This document shows, piece after piece, positions 41,341 to 52,660 of a DNA stretch of 57,803 nt; positions within the stretch are counted from its first letter, which is position 1, and every line of letters begins with the position of its first letter. The stretch is from Chara braunii. Taxonomy: Eukaryota; Streptophyta; Charophyceae; Charales; Characeae. A program made the position numbers and the translations under genes. The stretch covers positions 860,354 through 918,156 of the forward strand of contig BFEA01000393.1 in NCBI GenBank assembly GCA_003427395.1, given 5' to 3'. The notes beneath the pieces were generated by a model. The model worked only from the letters and a program-made list of their open reading frames with translations, made no database searches and was not told the origin of the DNA.

Positions 41341-42429
41341 CCGACCCCGAGGCTGGACTCACGTTACTTCCACCGAAAGGCCGTGCAAAAATCTGAATGA
41401 ATCTCTCCCTAAAACGAGGCTAGGTGCACTAACATCTTGCCATTCTCTTCTTCGAGCGCAGCTTCTCATCTACGTACCGCAAAAATCAGCACTTCGACTC
41501 CAAATCCGGCATCGCTACTTAATTCGCCCCTGCCTGAAACCCTCAGAACGGTTCTTCCCTCGGCCGATTTCATGGAGAGTCGGTTAACTTCTGTGATCAT
41601 CTGCTCCTTCCATAGCTACGTCCGCAAACCTCCGTGCACTGCCTTTCTCTACTAACATCCATCCTACTAATCTACCCTCTATTCTAGCTTCGCCAATGGA
41701 TTCGTCATGGTCAATAACCCCCATATAGGTTCTTTCTTTTCTTAAATCCGACCAAAAACGAGCAAGATTCGCCCGTTTTCCCCCTCTTCTTCTTCGCTTC
41801 CTCCATACCTCCGCGCACAGGTTTTTCTACTAACCTTTATATCTACTGACTGTCTAACCAAGAGGACCTCAAATTCGGGGTCGCCCACACCGAAAAACCC
41901 TAGCTACCATGTCTTCCCGTTCAGTTTTCACCAGGAAACGGAAGGGCTATGCATCCTTTGTCTCCACCATAGCCACTCCCCCCGTCGCTGCGTTCCTTCC
42001 TGCTGCACATGCACCCGGCGTCCGACCCCGTCCCGATTCATCTGCCCTTCTTACTGCCTTTGTTTCACTACTCCGCCTCAACACTCCCACAGCGCCCGTC
42101 AGCCAGCTGCGCTATCTTTCCATCCGCTGCTGCGTAGCGCTGCCCGACCAGCCGCAATGGCCTGGTCCCATTGCCCGACGATTCCAGTTGCTCCGTTGTC
42201 AGTAGTGGCAACAATTTTTGGAGAACCACAGAGGAAACTAGTTAATAGTCAACTCGATTAGTCCTTCTGTCCCTTCCTTCAAGTCCTGCGAATGATTTCG
42301 GTGTCAGTGCCGCTGGAATCCCCGCCACAGTCTCCTCTAGTCTCAGCACCCGTCCCCTTTCTGCACAGCCTTTGCCACTCTACTACGCTGGCTCCCGCCA
42401 CTATGAGCGGCCTTGAGCAAAGACCGTTG
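41341..42429. other. Mostly gene-free, one weak ORF
   Basis: A 98-codon frame at 41909-42205 starts ATGTCTTCCCG after AAAAACCCTAGCTACC, a context like plant 5' UTRs. Its product (MSSRSVFTRKRKGY.., Ala/Pro/Arg-rich) matches nothing I know. I do not call it a gene. The rest shows no feature. Confidence 0.3.
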
Positions 42430-42725
42430 TCACTCAGACAGGGGGTACGGGACAGGAGAGGAGGCATAGTGACCGGCCCTTCGGAGAAGCTCGGTCCTAA
42501 TGCTACCTGCTGACCCCCGGCCAGTATTGCCCACCTGCTGGTGGGTGCAACTCCCACCTATCCTTTTACTGCACTGTCCCGCAGGCACTCCCAGGCCTTT
42601 GCTATGCCGCTCCACAGGTAAGAGGCCGCTGTGCGGCGTAGGGCCGATGCGGTTCCCGCGGGTTCCCTAGTTGGAGGCTTGAGCACAGGTGTGGCTACTA
42701 CAGGGTTTCTTGCAACTACAATACA
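42430..42725 (+). mobile_element. SINE family S1 body copy (diverged)
   Basis: GGAGGCATAGTGACCGGCCC, GAAGCTCGGTCCTAATGCTA, GCCCACCTGCTGGTGGGTGC and GGAGGCTTGAGCACAGGTGT match the reverse of 1912-2200, then CTACTACAGGGTTTCTTGCA marks its end. Confidence 0.75.
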
Positions 42726-43209
42726 CCCCGCGCGACCTCATCGGACCCGAAATGTAGGTCATATACATCCAGCATTACCGACCCAATCCCGAACTCAAGC
42801 CCTAACAGCGCCGTGGTGGCCATTAAATCCGGCATTGCGTCAAGGTCAACGGCATGCTGGAGCATAAAAAGAGATAAACAGAAATATGACGCTAAAAAGA
42901 ATTATCTAGCAAATGCCACCACCGATCGGACGCCGCGGACAACAAAATCAAGGGGGATAGCCCCACCGAGCCCTTGACCCCTCGGTCCCCTTCGCGCTAC
43001 TCTGATATTCCTGCGCCATCGCCGCTCGGTCTCGATCCTTGAACCCCTTCGACGAAAGGCGGACGTCGTAACCGTTGATGCTAAGCCCAAGTATGGGTTT
43101 GGCTCCGCCGGACACCTAAATAAACGGACACCGCGCAACGCGCGGCCTGCTGAAAACACTTCAGGGCCTCCTCATTGTCGATGTCGTTCTCTGCACGTAC
43201 GCATAGGTC
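42726..43209. other. Gene-free stretch
   Basis: No gene is seen. Part of 43080-43209 may belong to the distal body of the terminal-repeat copy that ends at 43505. Confidence 0.35.
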
Positions 43210-43505
43210 ACAAATAAACACACCAATCAGGAAACAAGATTCGTTTAATCCTAACTTAATCAAAAAAATAAAAATCCGGTCGGCGACCAACGCCGACCTT
43301 CACAATCAGCAATCAAAAATATAAAGATCACGTGTGCCTCAAATCCGCGCGCCCACACACTCTCTATTCTAATCAACCATCTAGTCAATGTAAATCACAG
43401 CCGCAGCCGCACCTAGCTCGGTATACTTAAACTTTATACCAAACTTATTTTCTGTCGCTTGCAAAAACCAGGGCGGATACCCTTGTAAGGGTATTCGCAC
43501 CGACA
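43210..43505 (-). repeat. TGTCGG terminal-repeat family, copy 2 (inverted)
   Basis: Read on minus it starts TGTCGGTGCGAATACCCTTA, with palindrome ATACCCTTAC-AAGGGTAT, GGTTTTTGCAAGCGACAG, AGAGAGTGTGTGGGCGCGCG and GATTGTGAAGGTCGGC, all shared with copy 3. Confidence 0.7.
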
Positions 43506-46500
43506 TCGGAAGGCTAAACGGTAGGAAAGCGGTGGGGGGAGCTCTATCTTGCAGGGGCATCACAAGGTGGGGGGTGAATGTCTCAAAGAGGGTAGGGGCA
43601 GAGTAGGGGTTTGCCCTATTCTGGGGCAGGGGCTGATGCATGGGTCAACATCCGTCCCTACCGAGGCAGAAATGGGCAAGGGGTGGGGAGGCATGCTTTA
43701 GGTGGGAACTGCGTGCTCTTGGGGAAAGGGGGGCAGAGGGTTGATCCTATATTGGGGCCGAGGGAGAGTGGGTGACTGACCCCGGCGGAGGCAGTGTAGG
43801 GCTGAGGGGGGAGAGGTAGGGGGAGGGAGGGGCGATCTCTCTCGAATAAGTCTATTATCCAGTTTACTATTTCTTTCCATTTGGTTTGCCTCTCCACGAG
43901 GTTGTAGGAATAGGTGCTATTTGGCAAGTCATCTGGGATCCTGCGACGGGTGGTTGAAAATTCGGTGGCCTCGAAGAGTCGAAGACCGATGTTGGAGCAA
44001 CGCTGGCCGGAGCCGGAGCCAGGTGGCGCAACTCTGTGACCTAGGTTAGTGGGGGCATGAGGCTTGGTAGAGAGTTTTGGGGGCTGTTTGCAGGGGCAGT
44101 CTCAATGGTCATCGGGGGTTGTAACTGAAGCAATGCTGGCCAGTGTTGGAGCAAGGTGGTGCAACTCTATAACCTAACCTGATGGGAGCATGAGGCCTGG
44201 AAGAGCTTCGGTTCGTGTTGAAAACAGCCATGCTGTTGGTGGTCGTAGGTGGATTGAATAAGTTTCACCTATTTGACTCGTGGCTGGGAGGCTTTTTAAC
44301 ACACATATTCTAGTGAATTGGTAGAGTCTAAATAGTGGAAAAAAAGTCGGTTGTTCTTATGAATGTTTTGGGACTCTAGGGACTCTTAGCAACCATGTGA
44401 CAAACTATTTTTTGTAATCGTGCGACTTTCTGTGCCAAGCGGGGGACTGGTTGGTTGGGCGGAGTGCAGAGAAATGGGTCGGTTGGGCAAGTAGCATGGA
44501 TACCCTCGCTTCTTTCTTTTTTGGCTTTTGGGACCGGGGCTGAGAAAGTCCTGCGCAGACGATTGGGTGACCGCGCCTTAACAAGCACGATAAATAACGG
44601 TTGTCATAGCCTCTTTCTTGTTCTGCTGTGGGAGATGAGAATTTTGGCGCGATCGGCGCGCGAGAATATCGTCTTTCAAATTTTCAACTGATGTCGAGCC
44701 CCCACGGGCTCTCAAAATTGTTTTTCTGTCTTTTCATAATTTCTTTTTGCAAATAGGATTTAGATTAGGAATTTCGGTACTCCAAAATCTTGTTGCGCTG
44801 CGCTTCTTGCTTGCGCACCTCTCACCGTAGTGGGGACTGGGCTCTGACCATATTGCATCCTTAATCCTGCTTGTAACTGTAATTTTTTACGGGCGCGATT
44901 GTAATTGTACTCCTTCTTGATTCTCTCATGTTTCCCCGCCCCCTCCCTCTCTGTCGTGCATGCCTTGTCCTCCACTCTAATTGACTTGAGCGACTTCATG
45001 ACCGGATCGATGCGTGGAGTGTCGTAATGTCCCCCACGTCGTGGCTTGGCCATGCAGGCGTAGGCACTTCCTTCCCTTTCCCTTCCTCTCACTTGGGCAT
45101 AATCCCGGGTTCATCGCGCAAGTATGCACGCTATAAATTTCACAAGCGCGATTAGTTTTCTCTCTATATATTTGGAAGTTAGCGCGGTCAATGAGGATTG
45201 GCTAACGAGAAGGTCGGAAGGTGAGCAGAAGTGAGTCGGGCGACCCGACGAGCTGGTGTCGGGTAAGCGAGGTTGACGTGTGGGCCACAACAGACTCTGG
45301 TGCACGGGCGAACTTGGCTTGCGTGCTCGAACTAAGCGGGGTGACGAATCGGTGTTGGTGCGAGGCGACGGATTGGCCGCATCGGAGGTGATGTGGCGTA
45401 GAAAGAAAGGGAGAGAGATGTGTGTGGGACGATGCCTTTCTCTAACCATCTGTATACATTTTGATTTCAGCCTTAGCCGATCTTGTTGCGGTCATTTCGA
45501 ATCTCCTTGTGAATCGTCTCAAAATTTATGTTTATGATGTGTGTGTGCAATGAACTCGCGCGCTTCTCTCACCCCTCCTTCCGCAATCTTTGGATGCTAA
45601 CTTAATTCAAATTTCGCCACTTTCTTGAGTGGTGTCGATCCTCTTTTGCTCATGAATATCTCTGGTTTGTGTTTTTCTCAGCGATCGGCTTGATTTTCTC
45701 TCCTCATTCCTGTTTTACTAGAATATGTTGAGATCGGGTACGACGATTGTCTGCACATGACCTCGGTGAGCTTGGGTTGATGTTATCTTCTTCGGCTTAA
45801 TGCATGAACCTTTGTTGATCTCTCGATTATGCTTTTCTGGAAATTTGCACGACCCTCGAGTTCGATTAATGCATGAGTATTGGGGAAATGCGTCTTCAAA
45901 ACTAAGTTATCTGACGGACCAATCACCCGATTATTGACACTATCTCTGTCGGATCGCACGTATGCATGTTAATTCCCCGTTCCTTTTTTTGGATTGAAAG
46001 GACAGTCTAACGAAAACTCGGCGGTCCTGGCTAATGTATGCTGATTCAAATGTGTAATTTCCCTTTGATTACCCTCCTGATGTCTGTTTCCCGACACACG
46101 CACTTGAGAGCGTAAGTGCCACGCGTTGGGCTGGCATGTCGACTGGTTAGATAATCACCCAAAGGATAGCCAGTTGATCCGATCCAACCGATTGCGAACG
46201 TGGCCTCGTGCCCATACGTGTAGGCTCGACCGAAAAGGGCGTCACCTACATGCATATTTGCGAGACCCACGCTCGAATCCATGTCTAAACTCGCAAATTT
46301 CTGACAACATGGATGATGGGACTCCCTTCCACGTCACGGATCGGGTGAGCCTGAGACATCGACGGTTCCAAGAATACTGGGAGTGGAAAAACGCTTGTCT
46401 TCTCGCACGACCCAGATCCAACCCTCCGAAATTCCCCTTTCAGACTGGAAACGACCGTGTCTGTGAGTGAGACATTGAACGGGCCTTAAGCGCGATCCCT

Positions 46501-47382
46501 TCTCCCTCCCAATTCCCCAGCTCACACGCGAGCCACGTCATCGCCGAACCCGGTATTGTCATCATTGAGACCGACTTCCCTCCCTATCGTCTCGTGTTAC
46601 CCTTTCACTGCCAGACAGCGGCCCCGTGGCACCCGCTCGCCTACTAATGGCCTCGAACCCTGTACTCCGAGTGCCAGTAGGACAGCGAGTACCGAGCCGC
46701 GGGGTTCGTTCGACGAACCCGGACCGAGGCCGAGCAGCGAGCATACAGCCTACGCCTGAGGCCCGTTTCGTCCGACTTCGAGGCTTGTCGTGAACGAGGC
46801 CTGCGGTTAATTAGGCAACGCGACACGCATAGCGTTCCGCCGGTTCACCAAATCCTAGCCTCGCCCCGACAATGAAACTCGTGGGGATGGCGATGACATC
46901 CCCCAAGGCATAAAAGCCAGACGCGACCGACGCTTGTGATCTTGTGCAACTATCCTTGAGACCTGCCACATGAGATTTCAGTTTCGACCTGGAACTCCAC
47001 CCCCACTATCCTAAAATCCTTGGCACACCCTCGTTTCGCACATCCGGGCCCCCATCCCACTCCGATCAGGAAGTCGCACTGGGCGTGAGGTTGGGCGTCA
47101 AAACCCATCTTAGGCAGTTTCGATATTGTTACACTCAGTGATATGCGGCTGTTCGATGCCTGAATGACGCTGGCCGGTGCTGGGTTGTTGCCCTGTAACC
47201 TGCTGATGCAGTAGCGTGAGACCTGGTAGATAGATCTGGGGATGCTTTCGGGTGGGCATCCCAAGGGACAGCCAAGGGTTGCTGCTGGGATGACGTTGGG
47301 TGGAGCTAGGGCGTGTTGTGTTGCCCTGTAGCCCACGAGCGGTTATCGGGTAGCTGAAAATTCAGGAATGGAAATTCTGAAG
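43506..47382. other. Gene-free stretch with a dispersed repeat
   Basis: No coding gene is supported. A repeat with GCTGGCCGG..GCAACTCTGTAACCTA..GGAGCATGAGGCCTGG elements recurs at about 44005-44075, 44130-44195, 47168-47235 and 47815-47860. A perfect hairpin GGGTTCGT/ACGAACCC is at 46702-46720. (C/T) and G-rich tracts give the long minus frames near 43658-43927. Confidence 0.45.
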
Positions 47383-47790
47383 TGAGAGTTTTGGGCAGTC
47401 TGAAAATCCTGAATGGTCCTGAAGTGGTGAAAGGTCCGAAGAGTCGAAGACCCTGAAAACCACATGTTTAGGCAGGCTGCATCCTGAAGTGGTGAAGGGT
47501 GTCATGAAGTGGTCAAGTGAGAGTTTCGCGCAGTCTGAAAATCCTGAATAGTCCTGAAGTGGTGAAAGGTCCGAAGACCATGAAAATCACCCTTCACCAC
47601 TTCAGGATGCAGCCTGCCTAAACAGGTGGTTTTCAGGGTCTTCGCAGCTTTCACCACTTCAGGATCATTCGGGATTTTCAGACTTGAATGATCCTGAAGT
47701 GGTGAAAGGTCCGAAGACCCTGAAAACCACCTGTTTAGGCAAGCTGGCTGCATCCTGAAGTGGTGAAGGGAGTCCTGAAGTGGTGATGAA
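47383..47790. repeat. Direct and inverted copies of a ~70-bp unit
   Basis: The unit (CTGAAGTGGTGAAAGGTCCG, AAGACCCTGAAAACCAC, GTTTAGGCAGGCTGCATCC) occurs direct at about 47420-47497, partly at 47554-47590, inverted at 47590-47668, and direct at 47693-47770. The last two form a long hairpin with ~80-base arms and a loop of about 18-25 bases. No coding content. Confidence 0.85.
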
Positions 47791-48097
47791 AAATACGACT
47801 GTTGTTAACCTTCTCTCATGTAACCCAGCAGGGTGGGGGCGTGAGGCCTGGAAAAACTCAGAAGGGAGTAAGACTGTGTTGGAAAGTCTTAAAAGGGCTT
47901 GTTAGGGATCCTGAGGGTTGTGAGCATTCGTAGGACCTCTGTGGCAGCCTATTGCATGAGTAGTTCTTTAATATGTCATTAGATATTCATGATCCTCCCC
48001 ATGCTTTCTGAATCATATCGTGTTCACAGACTGTTCTCAGCTGAAGCCAGGTAATGGCCCCGGTATCTCAAATGATCTCAAATGTTCTCAATGATTT

Positions 48098-48196
48098 GTA
48101 CAATTTGATATGGGACGCTGGCCCCCGTTCCCAACACGTGCTACTCCCCACAAATAGACTGGAGCATTTATTTTCAAAAAAAAAAAAAAAAAAAAA
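48098..48196 (+). mobile_element. Very short poly(A) SINE, second copy
   Basis: GTACAATTTGATATGGGACG then GCTGG..CCCGTTCCCAAC, CACGTGCTACTCCCC, AATAGACTGGAGCA and a ~22-base A run. It has the same start and end as 18541-18637. Confidence 0.8.
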
Positions 48197-48414
48197 GTAG
48201 TACATAGTTGTACTTGGTTTTACATCATTGCCGTGGCCAGTTGATTGTTAGTTGATTGTTAGTTGAAGAAGGAAGAAGTGTATCCACTGTAACGAGCTCA
48301 CAGAGGAATGATAAGAAGGGCATAGAGCCGGCCAATATCAGTTTTTCTGCTGCGGTTGGGGTTAAGCCTGGCCGGAGAGCCCAACTCATCCCCTCAGGCC
48401 GTGGCTAATGATGT

Positions 48415-48560
48415 AGGGGACGCTGGGCCTGTTTAAAATCATATAATAAAATCTTATTTTTTCTTAAAAAAACAAAACAAAACAAAATAAAACAAAAAAC
48501 AAAAAAAAAGTAGACAGGCACAAATAAACAAACAAAACACCAAACAAGAGTAGCGCAATT
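48415..48560 (+). repeat. SINE start fragment plus A-rich tract
   Basis: GTAGGGGACGCTGGGCC is the beginning of the same SINE, cut after ~20 bases and followed by AT and (CAAAA)n-like sequence. Confidence 0.5.
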
Positions 48561-48892
48561 CTGCAAACCACAAAAGAAAATCGATGTATGCAATCTCGGG
48601 AATATCCCTAAAACAAACTAGCCCTCAACGAAGCGATGCATGCCAACCGTCCGATAACAAGTTCCCCATCTTCACTGCGTTCCTCCCAAAAGGGTCTTCA
48701 ATCTTCAACTCCAGGCGAGCACAACCACTCGAAAAACAACTCCAACACAGCGCGTCGAACGACCTCGCCGACTTGACCCCCCATCATACTCCCGTTATTC
48801 CCACTTCAAAGCAACGTCTAAAACGGCCTCCAAAACGATCAACGCCTGAAGTGACAACTGCAAAGCATCTCAAATGGCATCTCTCACCCAAG

Positions 48893-49045
48893 AGCCTAGC
48901 TCAGTGGGTACACCCATGACCTGTTGAAATACAGACCTGTGTTCAAATCCAGATGATGGAACTTCAATGAGTAAGACCGACTACTAATGAATTGCTTGGG
49001 GCCAGTCAGCTCAATGATAATATCTCAAGGCCGTCGCCCTTTTTT
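48893..49045 (+). mobile_element. tRNA-headed SINE family S2 copy
   Basis: Box A CCTAGCTCAGTGGGTACACC, box B TGTGTTCAAATCCAG; body with TGCTTGGGGCCAGTCAGCTC and CTCAAGGCCGTCGCCC before a T-rich tract. Siblings at 34136 and 35155. Confidence 0.72.
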
Positions 49046-49132
49046 TTCTTTTTTTTTTAAATGGCTGTTGCAGTCGAGGTTCGTAATTGAGACCAGACGT
49101 GTATCAATACGCTGATCAGTCTACATACCCGG

Positions 49133-49400
49133 TGTCGGCGCGAATACCCTTACAAGGGTATCCGCCCTGGTTTTTCCAAGTGACAAAAAATACGTTTGAG
49201 TCGGAATTTTTGAGTAGACCGCGTGAGTCGTAACAGTCTATCGGCTGAAAGTTTGACTTGAAGGTTTAGAAGTAGAGAGTGTGAGCGCGCGTGATTTCTT
49301 TCCCCGTTGATGATTGTGAAGTCGGCACGGATGTCGGTGGCCATGTTTTATTAGTACTATTATTATTTATTTTAGGATTAAAGAATGCCTTTCTTTTTTA
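49133..49400 (+). repeat. TGTCGG terminal-repeat family, copy 3
   Basis: TGTCGGCGCGAATACCCTTA, AAGGGTATCCGCCCTGGTTT, AGAGAGTGTGAGCGCGCGTG and GATTGTGAAGTCGGCACG align with copy 2. The distal boundary is not visible. Confidence 0.7.
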
Positions 49401-50814
49401 TTGGTACGTTTGATTGAGGCATGCACGCGTGTGTGGAGATCAACTTCGACAACGGCGTGACTTCAGTGTCGTAAACGGAGTGTCCAGGGGATAGAATGCG
49501 CGTCAGGTCTCCGCGCGGTAGGTGCAGGAGCTTGGCGAGCATGGAGTGTCGACGGTAAGGTGCGTCCCTTCGAGGCCTAGGGGTGTGCGGCGCAACAACC
49601 CCAACTTTATTTACTGTTTATGTTTTGTTTTTATTTTTTTATCTTTGCCGTCGCGGCAATCGAGGATCATAAGTATGCGCCTTTTTTGACGGGCCCGGCG
49701 GGTTCCTGCGTATTTGGGATGCTGGCGAAATTCCTTTTTCCCGCCCGTTTTGGGGACGCAAACTAAGGAAGTCAACGTATATGCGAGCCGGTAGGAGATT
49801 AGCCCATGAGGTGGGCGAGCCCGAATGGTGGGTGTCTTTTTGGGGTACACTGTCCGCCGGCCACGAGTCTGTTGTGGTAGGTTTGAGTGTGAATATGCCC
49901 GCCGGGATCTAAAAGAAAGCAGACTGTGCTTGGCCGGAGCGGGCCAAGGCACTGTGAAGGAGCGTTGTTTGGAGATCGCAGCGGGGCCACGGCAAGCTGC
50001 GGATCGTAGGGAACCCCTTTCCGCCTCGGCCTTCAAAATTCTTATTTGTATTTTTGCTGCTATCCACAAGGTCTGCGCCAGGACCTGCCTTACGAAGGCT
50101 CACGCTGTAGGCCAGCAGCGGGCCTGCATTCTCCTGCCCACCAAAGGGGCGGAGCAGTGGAGGATGCTTAGGTAGGGTGCTGCAGCGGCACTGCGGGGGT
50201 CCTATGGGCAGGGCTTATGCCCAGGGGTACCGGGGCTAAGCTTACCAGGGACAATGAGGGGAGACGAATGGCTGCAGATAGCTGTAGGTTGGGATCTGCA
50301 GCTACCACCGAGAGCAAAATCGAGGCCCTTGGCCCATGTTCACGCCGTGGGGATCGCAGATAGGCGACGTCCCCGTTTCTCTGGTCGTCGCAACCAAAAG
50401 CTTGACCGGCGACCGAGTTCAGACTGCGCAAAGACATTGTGCGACCCCGGTCTACTAGAGGCAGCGGAATAAGGGGCGATAAGGCGGTGGAGCGGGGTTG
50501 TGGAGAAGTTGGGTGAACTTAGATGGGAAGTGCACCGGGTGCACGTAGGGGAAAAGGGCGCAGCGGCGGGATGAAGATGGCAAAAAGTGACGGGCGCTGA
50601 CACTATTGAGCGACTGGAGGACTGAGCGGTATGGGCCGCAGTTGGTCCTAGCGGTGACACGGCGGGGAAGAACCGGGCTTGGCGCTGTGGCAACGAGAGA
50701 GGGGAGTGAACCGGGACGGGGAGTGCGATAGGTGCGGGCGGAGTAACAGTAGATGGAGATGGCAGGTGAGGCACAGTGGAAAAGGGATAGCTCGCGTGAT
50801 TTGCAACGAGATTA
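49401..50814. other. Gene-free stretch before hairpin element B
   Basis: No supportable gene. Long minus frames at 49611-50069 and 50340-50921 have no motif. One GTTTGAGTGTGAATATGCCC repeat lies at 49879. Confidence 0.4.
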
Positions 50815-50932
50815 GGCGAGAGGCGGGATTGCAACCCGTAGGACCGCAGTAAGACTCTGTGGGGAGTCCACCCACCGATTGCGGGAGCTCTGCCGGAACT
50901 AAGGAGGAGTTCTGGAGGCAAGAAATTGGAAG
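50815..50932 (+). other. Hairpin element B: conserved leader
   Basis: GGCGGGATTGCAACCCGTAG, CCGATTGCGGGAGCTCTGCC and TCTGGAGGCAAGAAATTG line up with the leader of element A in the same order and spacing. The reverse-strand tRNA-like reading (GGGTTGCAATCCCGCC) applies here too. Confidence 0.72.
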
Positions 50933-51045
50933 GTAACCATTGTCTTCCCTTATAAACCCAGTTATAACCCCTATCTGTACTTCTTGCTATGCTTGACTGG
51001 GTATACTGCGTGCATCCCTATTTTAACTCTTAGTTTGACTTTCAG
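50933..51045 (+). other. Hairpin element B: intron-like segment (113 bp)
   Basis: Starts GTAACCATTG after AAG, ends TTTGACTTTCAG before GACA. Length and boundaries match the 110-bp segment of element A while the inside differs. TTTAACTC near the 3' end could serve as branch site. Confidence 0.45.
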
Positions 51046-51194
51046 GACACAAACCAGACTACATAAAAGAAGGCATGCGCAATTTCAGTTTCAGTTTTTG
51101 TTGATTGCCTGAAAGCAGATTGTAAAAAATGATTGCATTAGGGAGGGGGGTGGGAGGAAGGCAGTTTTGTTTGTGCTTGAATGAGTCTTATAGG

Positions 51195-51962
51195 GTCAGG
51201 CATTGTTTCTAAGATGAATCGCCTGACTGTTGTGTTTTGTTCTGTTTTCGGAAGGGCCAAACATTGTTTCTAAGATGAATGGTATGACTGTTGTTTCTAT
51301 GGGGTATTGACTGTGCAAAATTTGAGGACCAGACATTGTTTCTAAGATGAATGGTCTGGTCACTGTTTATTTTTGGGTGGTTTCTGAACAGTCTCTGGGT
51401 CTTGACCTATGGTACTCTGTTTTTTTTTTTTTTTTTCGGAAAAGAGGGTTGAGCATTGTTTCTAAAACAAATGACTCAACTCTCTTGGTTGTTTTATTCT
51501 GAGGGAGGTTGAGACCAAAGACTGAACAGTGTTACTAAGATGAATGGTCTAAGTCTGAGGCCACAAGATTATAATGTGAACACGGGAATAAGATTTTCTA
51601 TATTTCTATAACTATATGCTTATAAGAACAAGGCTAGCCAGACATTGTTTATAAGACGAATGGTCTGACTATAGCCTTATCACAAACTAAGAGAGTATAA
51701 CTAAGAGTTATAACTGAAGGTAACTTGGGCCGGTTGAGCATTGTTTCTAAGATGAATGACTCAGTCCTACACTCATTATTGAAGATTAAGTTCAGAGAAG
51801 TATATATAACGTGGCTATTTAAACAGATCAGGGCGACTAAGTATTGTCTCTAAGACGAATGATTTAGTCATATGCCCAATGAAGAGAAAAGTAGTTGTGC
51901 AACTTGTTCGTGTATAACTAAGGCAAATAGTTGGCATTGTTTCTAAGATGAATGACCTAACT
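51195..51962 (+). repeat. Hairpin array B with covarying stems
   Basis: Nine units share a loop close to ATTGTTTCTAAGATGAATG (19 nt). Arms differ and pair: GTCAGGC/GCCTGAC (51195, 51221), GACCAGAC/GTCTGGTC (51327, 51354), GTTGAG/CTCAAC (51448, 51475), CAGAC/GTCTG extended by AAGGCTA/TAGCCTT (51630-51643, 51663-51678), GACTAAGT/ATTTAGTC with outer GGGC/GCCC (51831-51842, 51862-51877). Units at 51732 (GGTTGAG/CTCAGTC, wobble pairs) and 51929 (AGTTGG/CCTAACT, one bulge) are imperfect. Units near 51256 and 51519 are decayed. Non-coding. Confidence 0.9.
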
Positions 51963-52279
51963 CGATGCTCTATGTAAGTTGGGTATAAAGGGATAAATTA
52001 TTGAAAGACTATAAACTATTGTTTGCCAAAGGTGATTTGGGTTGGTGAGAGTACTTACCTTTGTGGTTTGGCCTTGCATGTAGCTGAGTAAGATCACTAC
52101 TTAGTCTGAGTTTCAGTTTGACAAGTAGTTGCTTTAAAGGTTCGCCACGTGCTAGAGCGATATGAGTTAGTTCAAATTTCTGCATTTTCTGAGCTAACTT
52201 TATTTTACTTGGATCAATTCTCGCATTTTATGACATCTTTTGTTATACTTGGCTTTGTATAATTTTTTGTAAGTTACTT

Positions 52280-52570
52280 TCTCTACGGGAAGCGCTGCTG
52301 AAAATTTTTGCAAATCCAAGCAGTTAGACAGTTTTGACTTTTCAAAGTTCAACTTGTCTAAATTTTATATATGGCTTAGTAGAAATCTGGGAAGTCTCAT
52401 TTTCTAAAGGTAGTGCTGCCCAAAATTTTGCTAATTCAGGGAATCAGACGAAATTGGATTTTGGAAAGTTGAAAACTATTTCTGTCTTCATATTCAGGCT
52501 GATAAAAATTCTAGAAAGACACTTGTCCTACGGGAAGCGCTGCCAAAATTTTCTTAGTTTAGAGGAGTTA
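52280..52570 (+). repeat. Threefold ~122-bp degenerate tandem repeat
   Basis: CTACGGGAAGCGCTGC followed by AAAATTTT-rich sequence occurs at about 52283, 52404 (CTAAAGGTAGTGCTGCC) and 52528. It is followed by GGTGGCGATTCTGGCGATCC (52585-52604), which faintly resembles a primer-binding site (TGGCGA..), but no LTR pair is visible in the window. Confidence 0.6.
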
Positions 52571-52660
52571 TATTATATTTTGACAGGTGGCGATTCTGGC
52601 GATCCACTCTGTATAGAGGAGATCTTGTCAGAATCTACCTTTTTTGAGGCACTAGCTTAG

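Noticed and set aside
41909-42205. Gene starting after AAACCCTAGCTACC
   Set aside because: The context is suggestive but the product is compositionally biased and has no known domain. Kept only as a remark.
43658-43927. Pro-rich protein on the minus strand
   Set aside because: A shadow of a G-rich low-complexity segment, with no motif or start context.
48893-48962. Functional tRNA gene
   Set aside because: The sequence is tRNA-like with good boxes but has related diverged copies at 34136 and 35155 and a SINE body.
49611-50069. 152-aa minus-strand gene
   Set aside because: No motif and no homologue recognised; low-complexity ends.
50340-50921. 193-aa minus-strand gene
   Set aside because: Ser/Pro/Arg-rich composition follows base bias; the frame overlaps the conserved leader of element B on the other strand.
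39281-51962. CRISPR-like array
   Set aside because: The genome is eukaryotic, the constant part is a hairpin loop, spacing is irregular and there are no cas genes.
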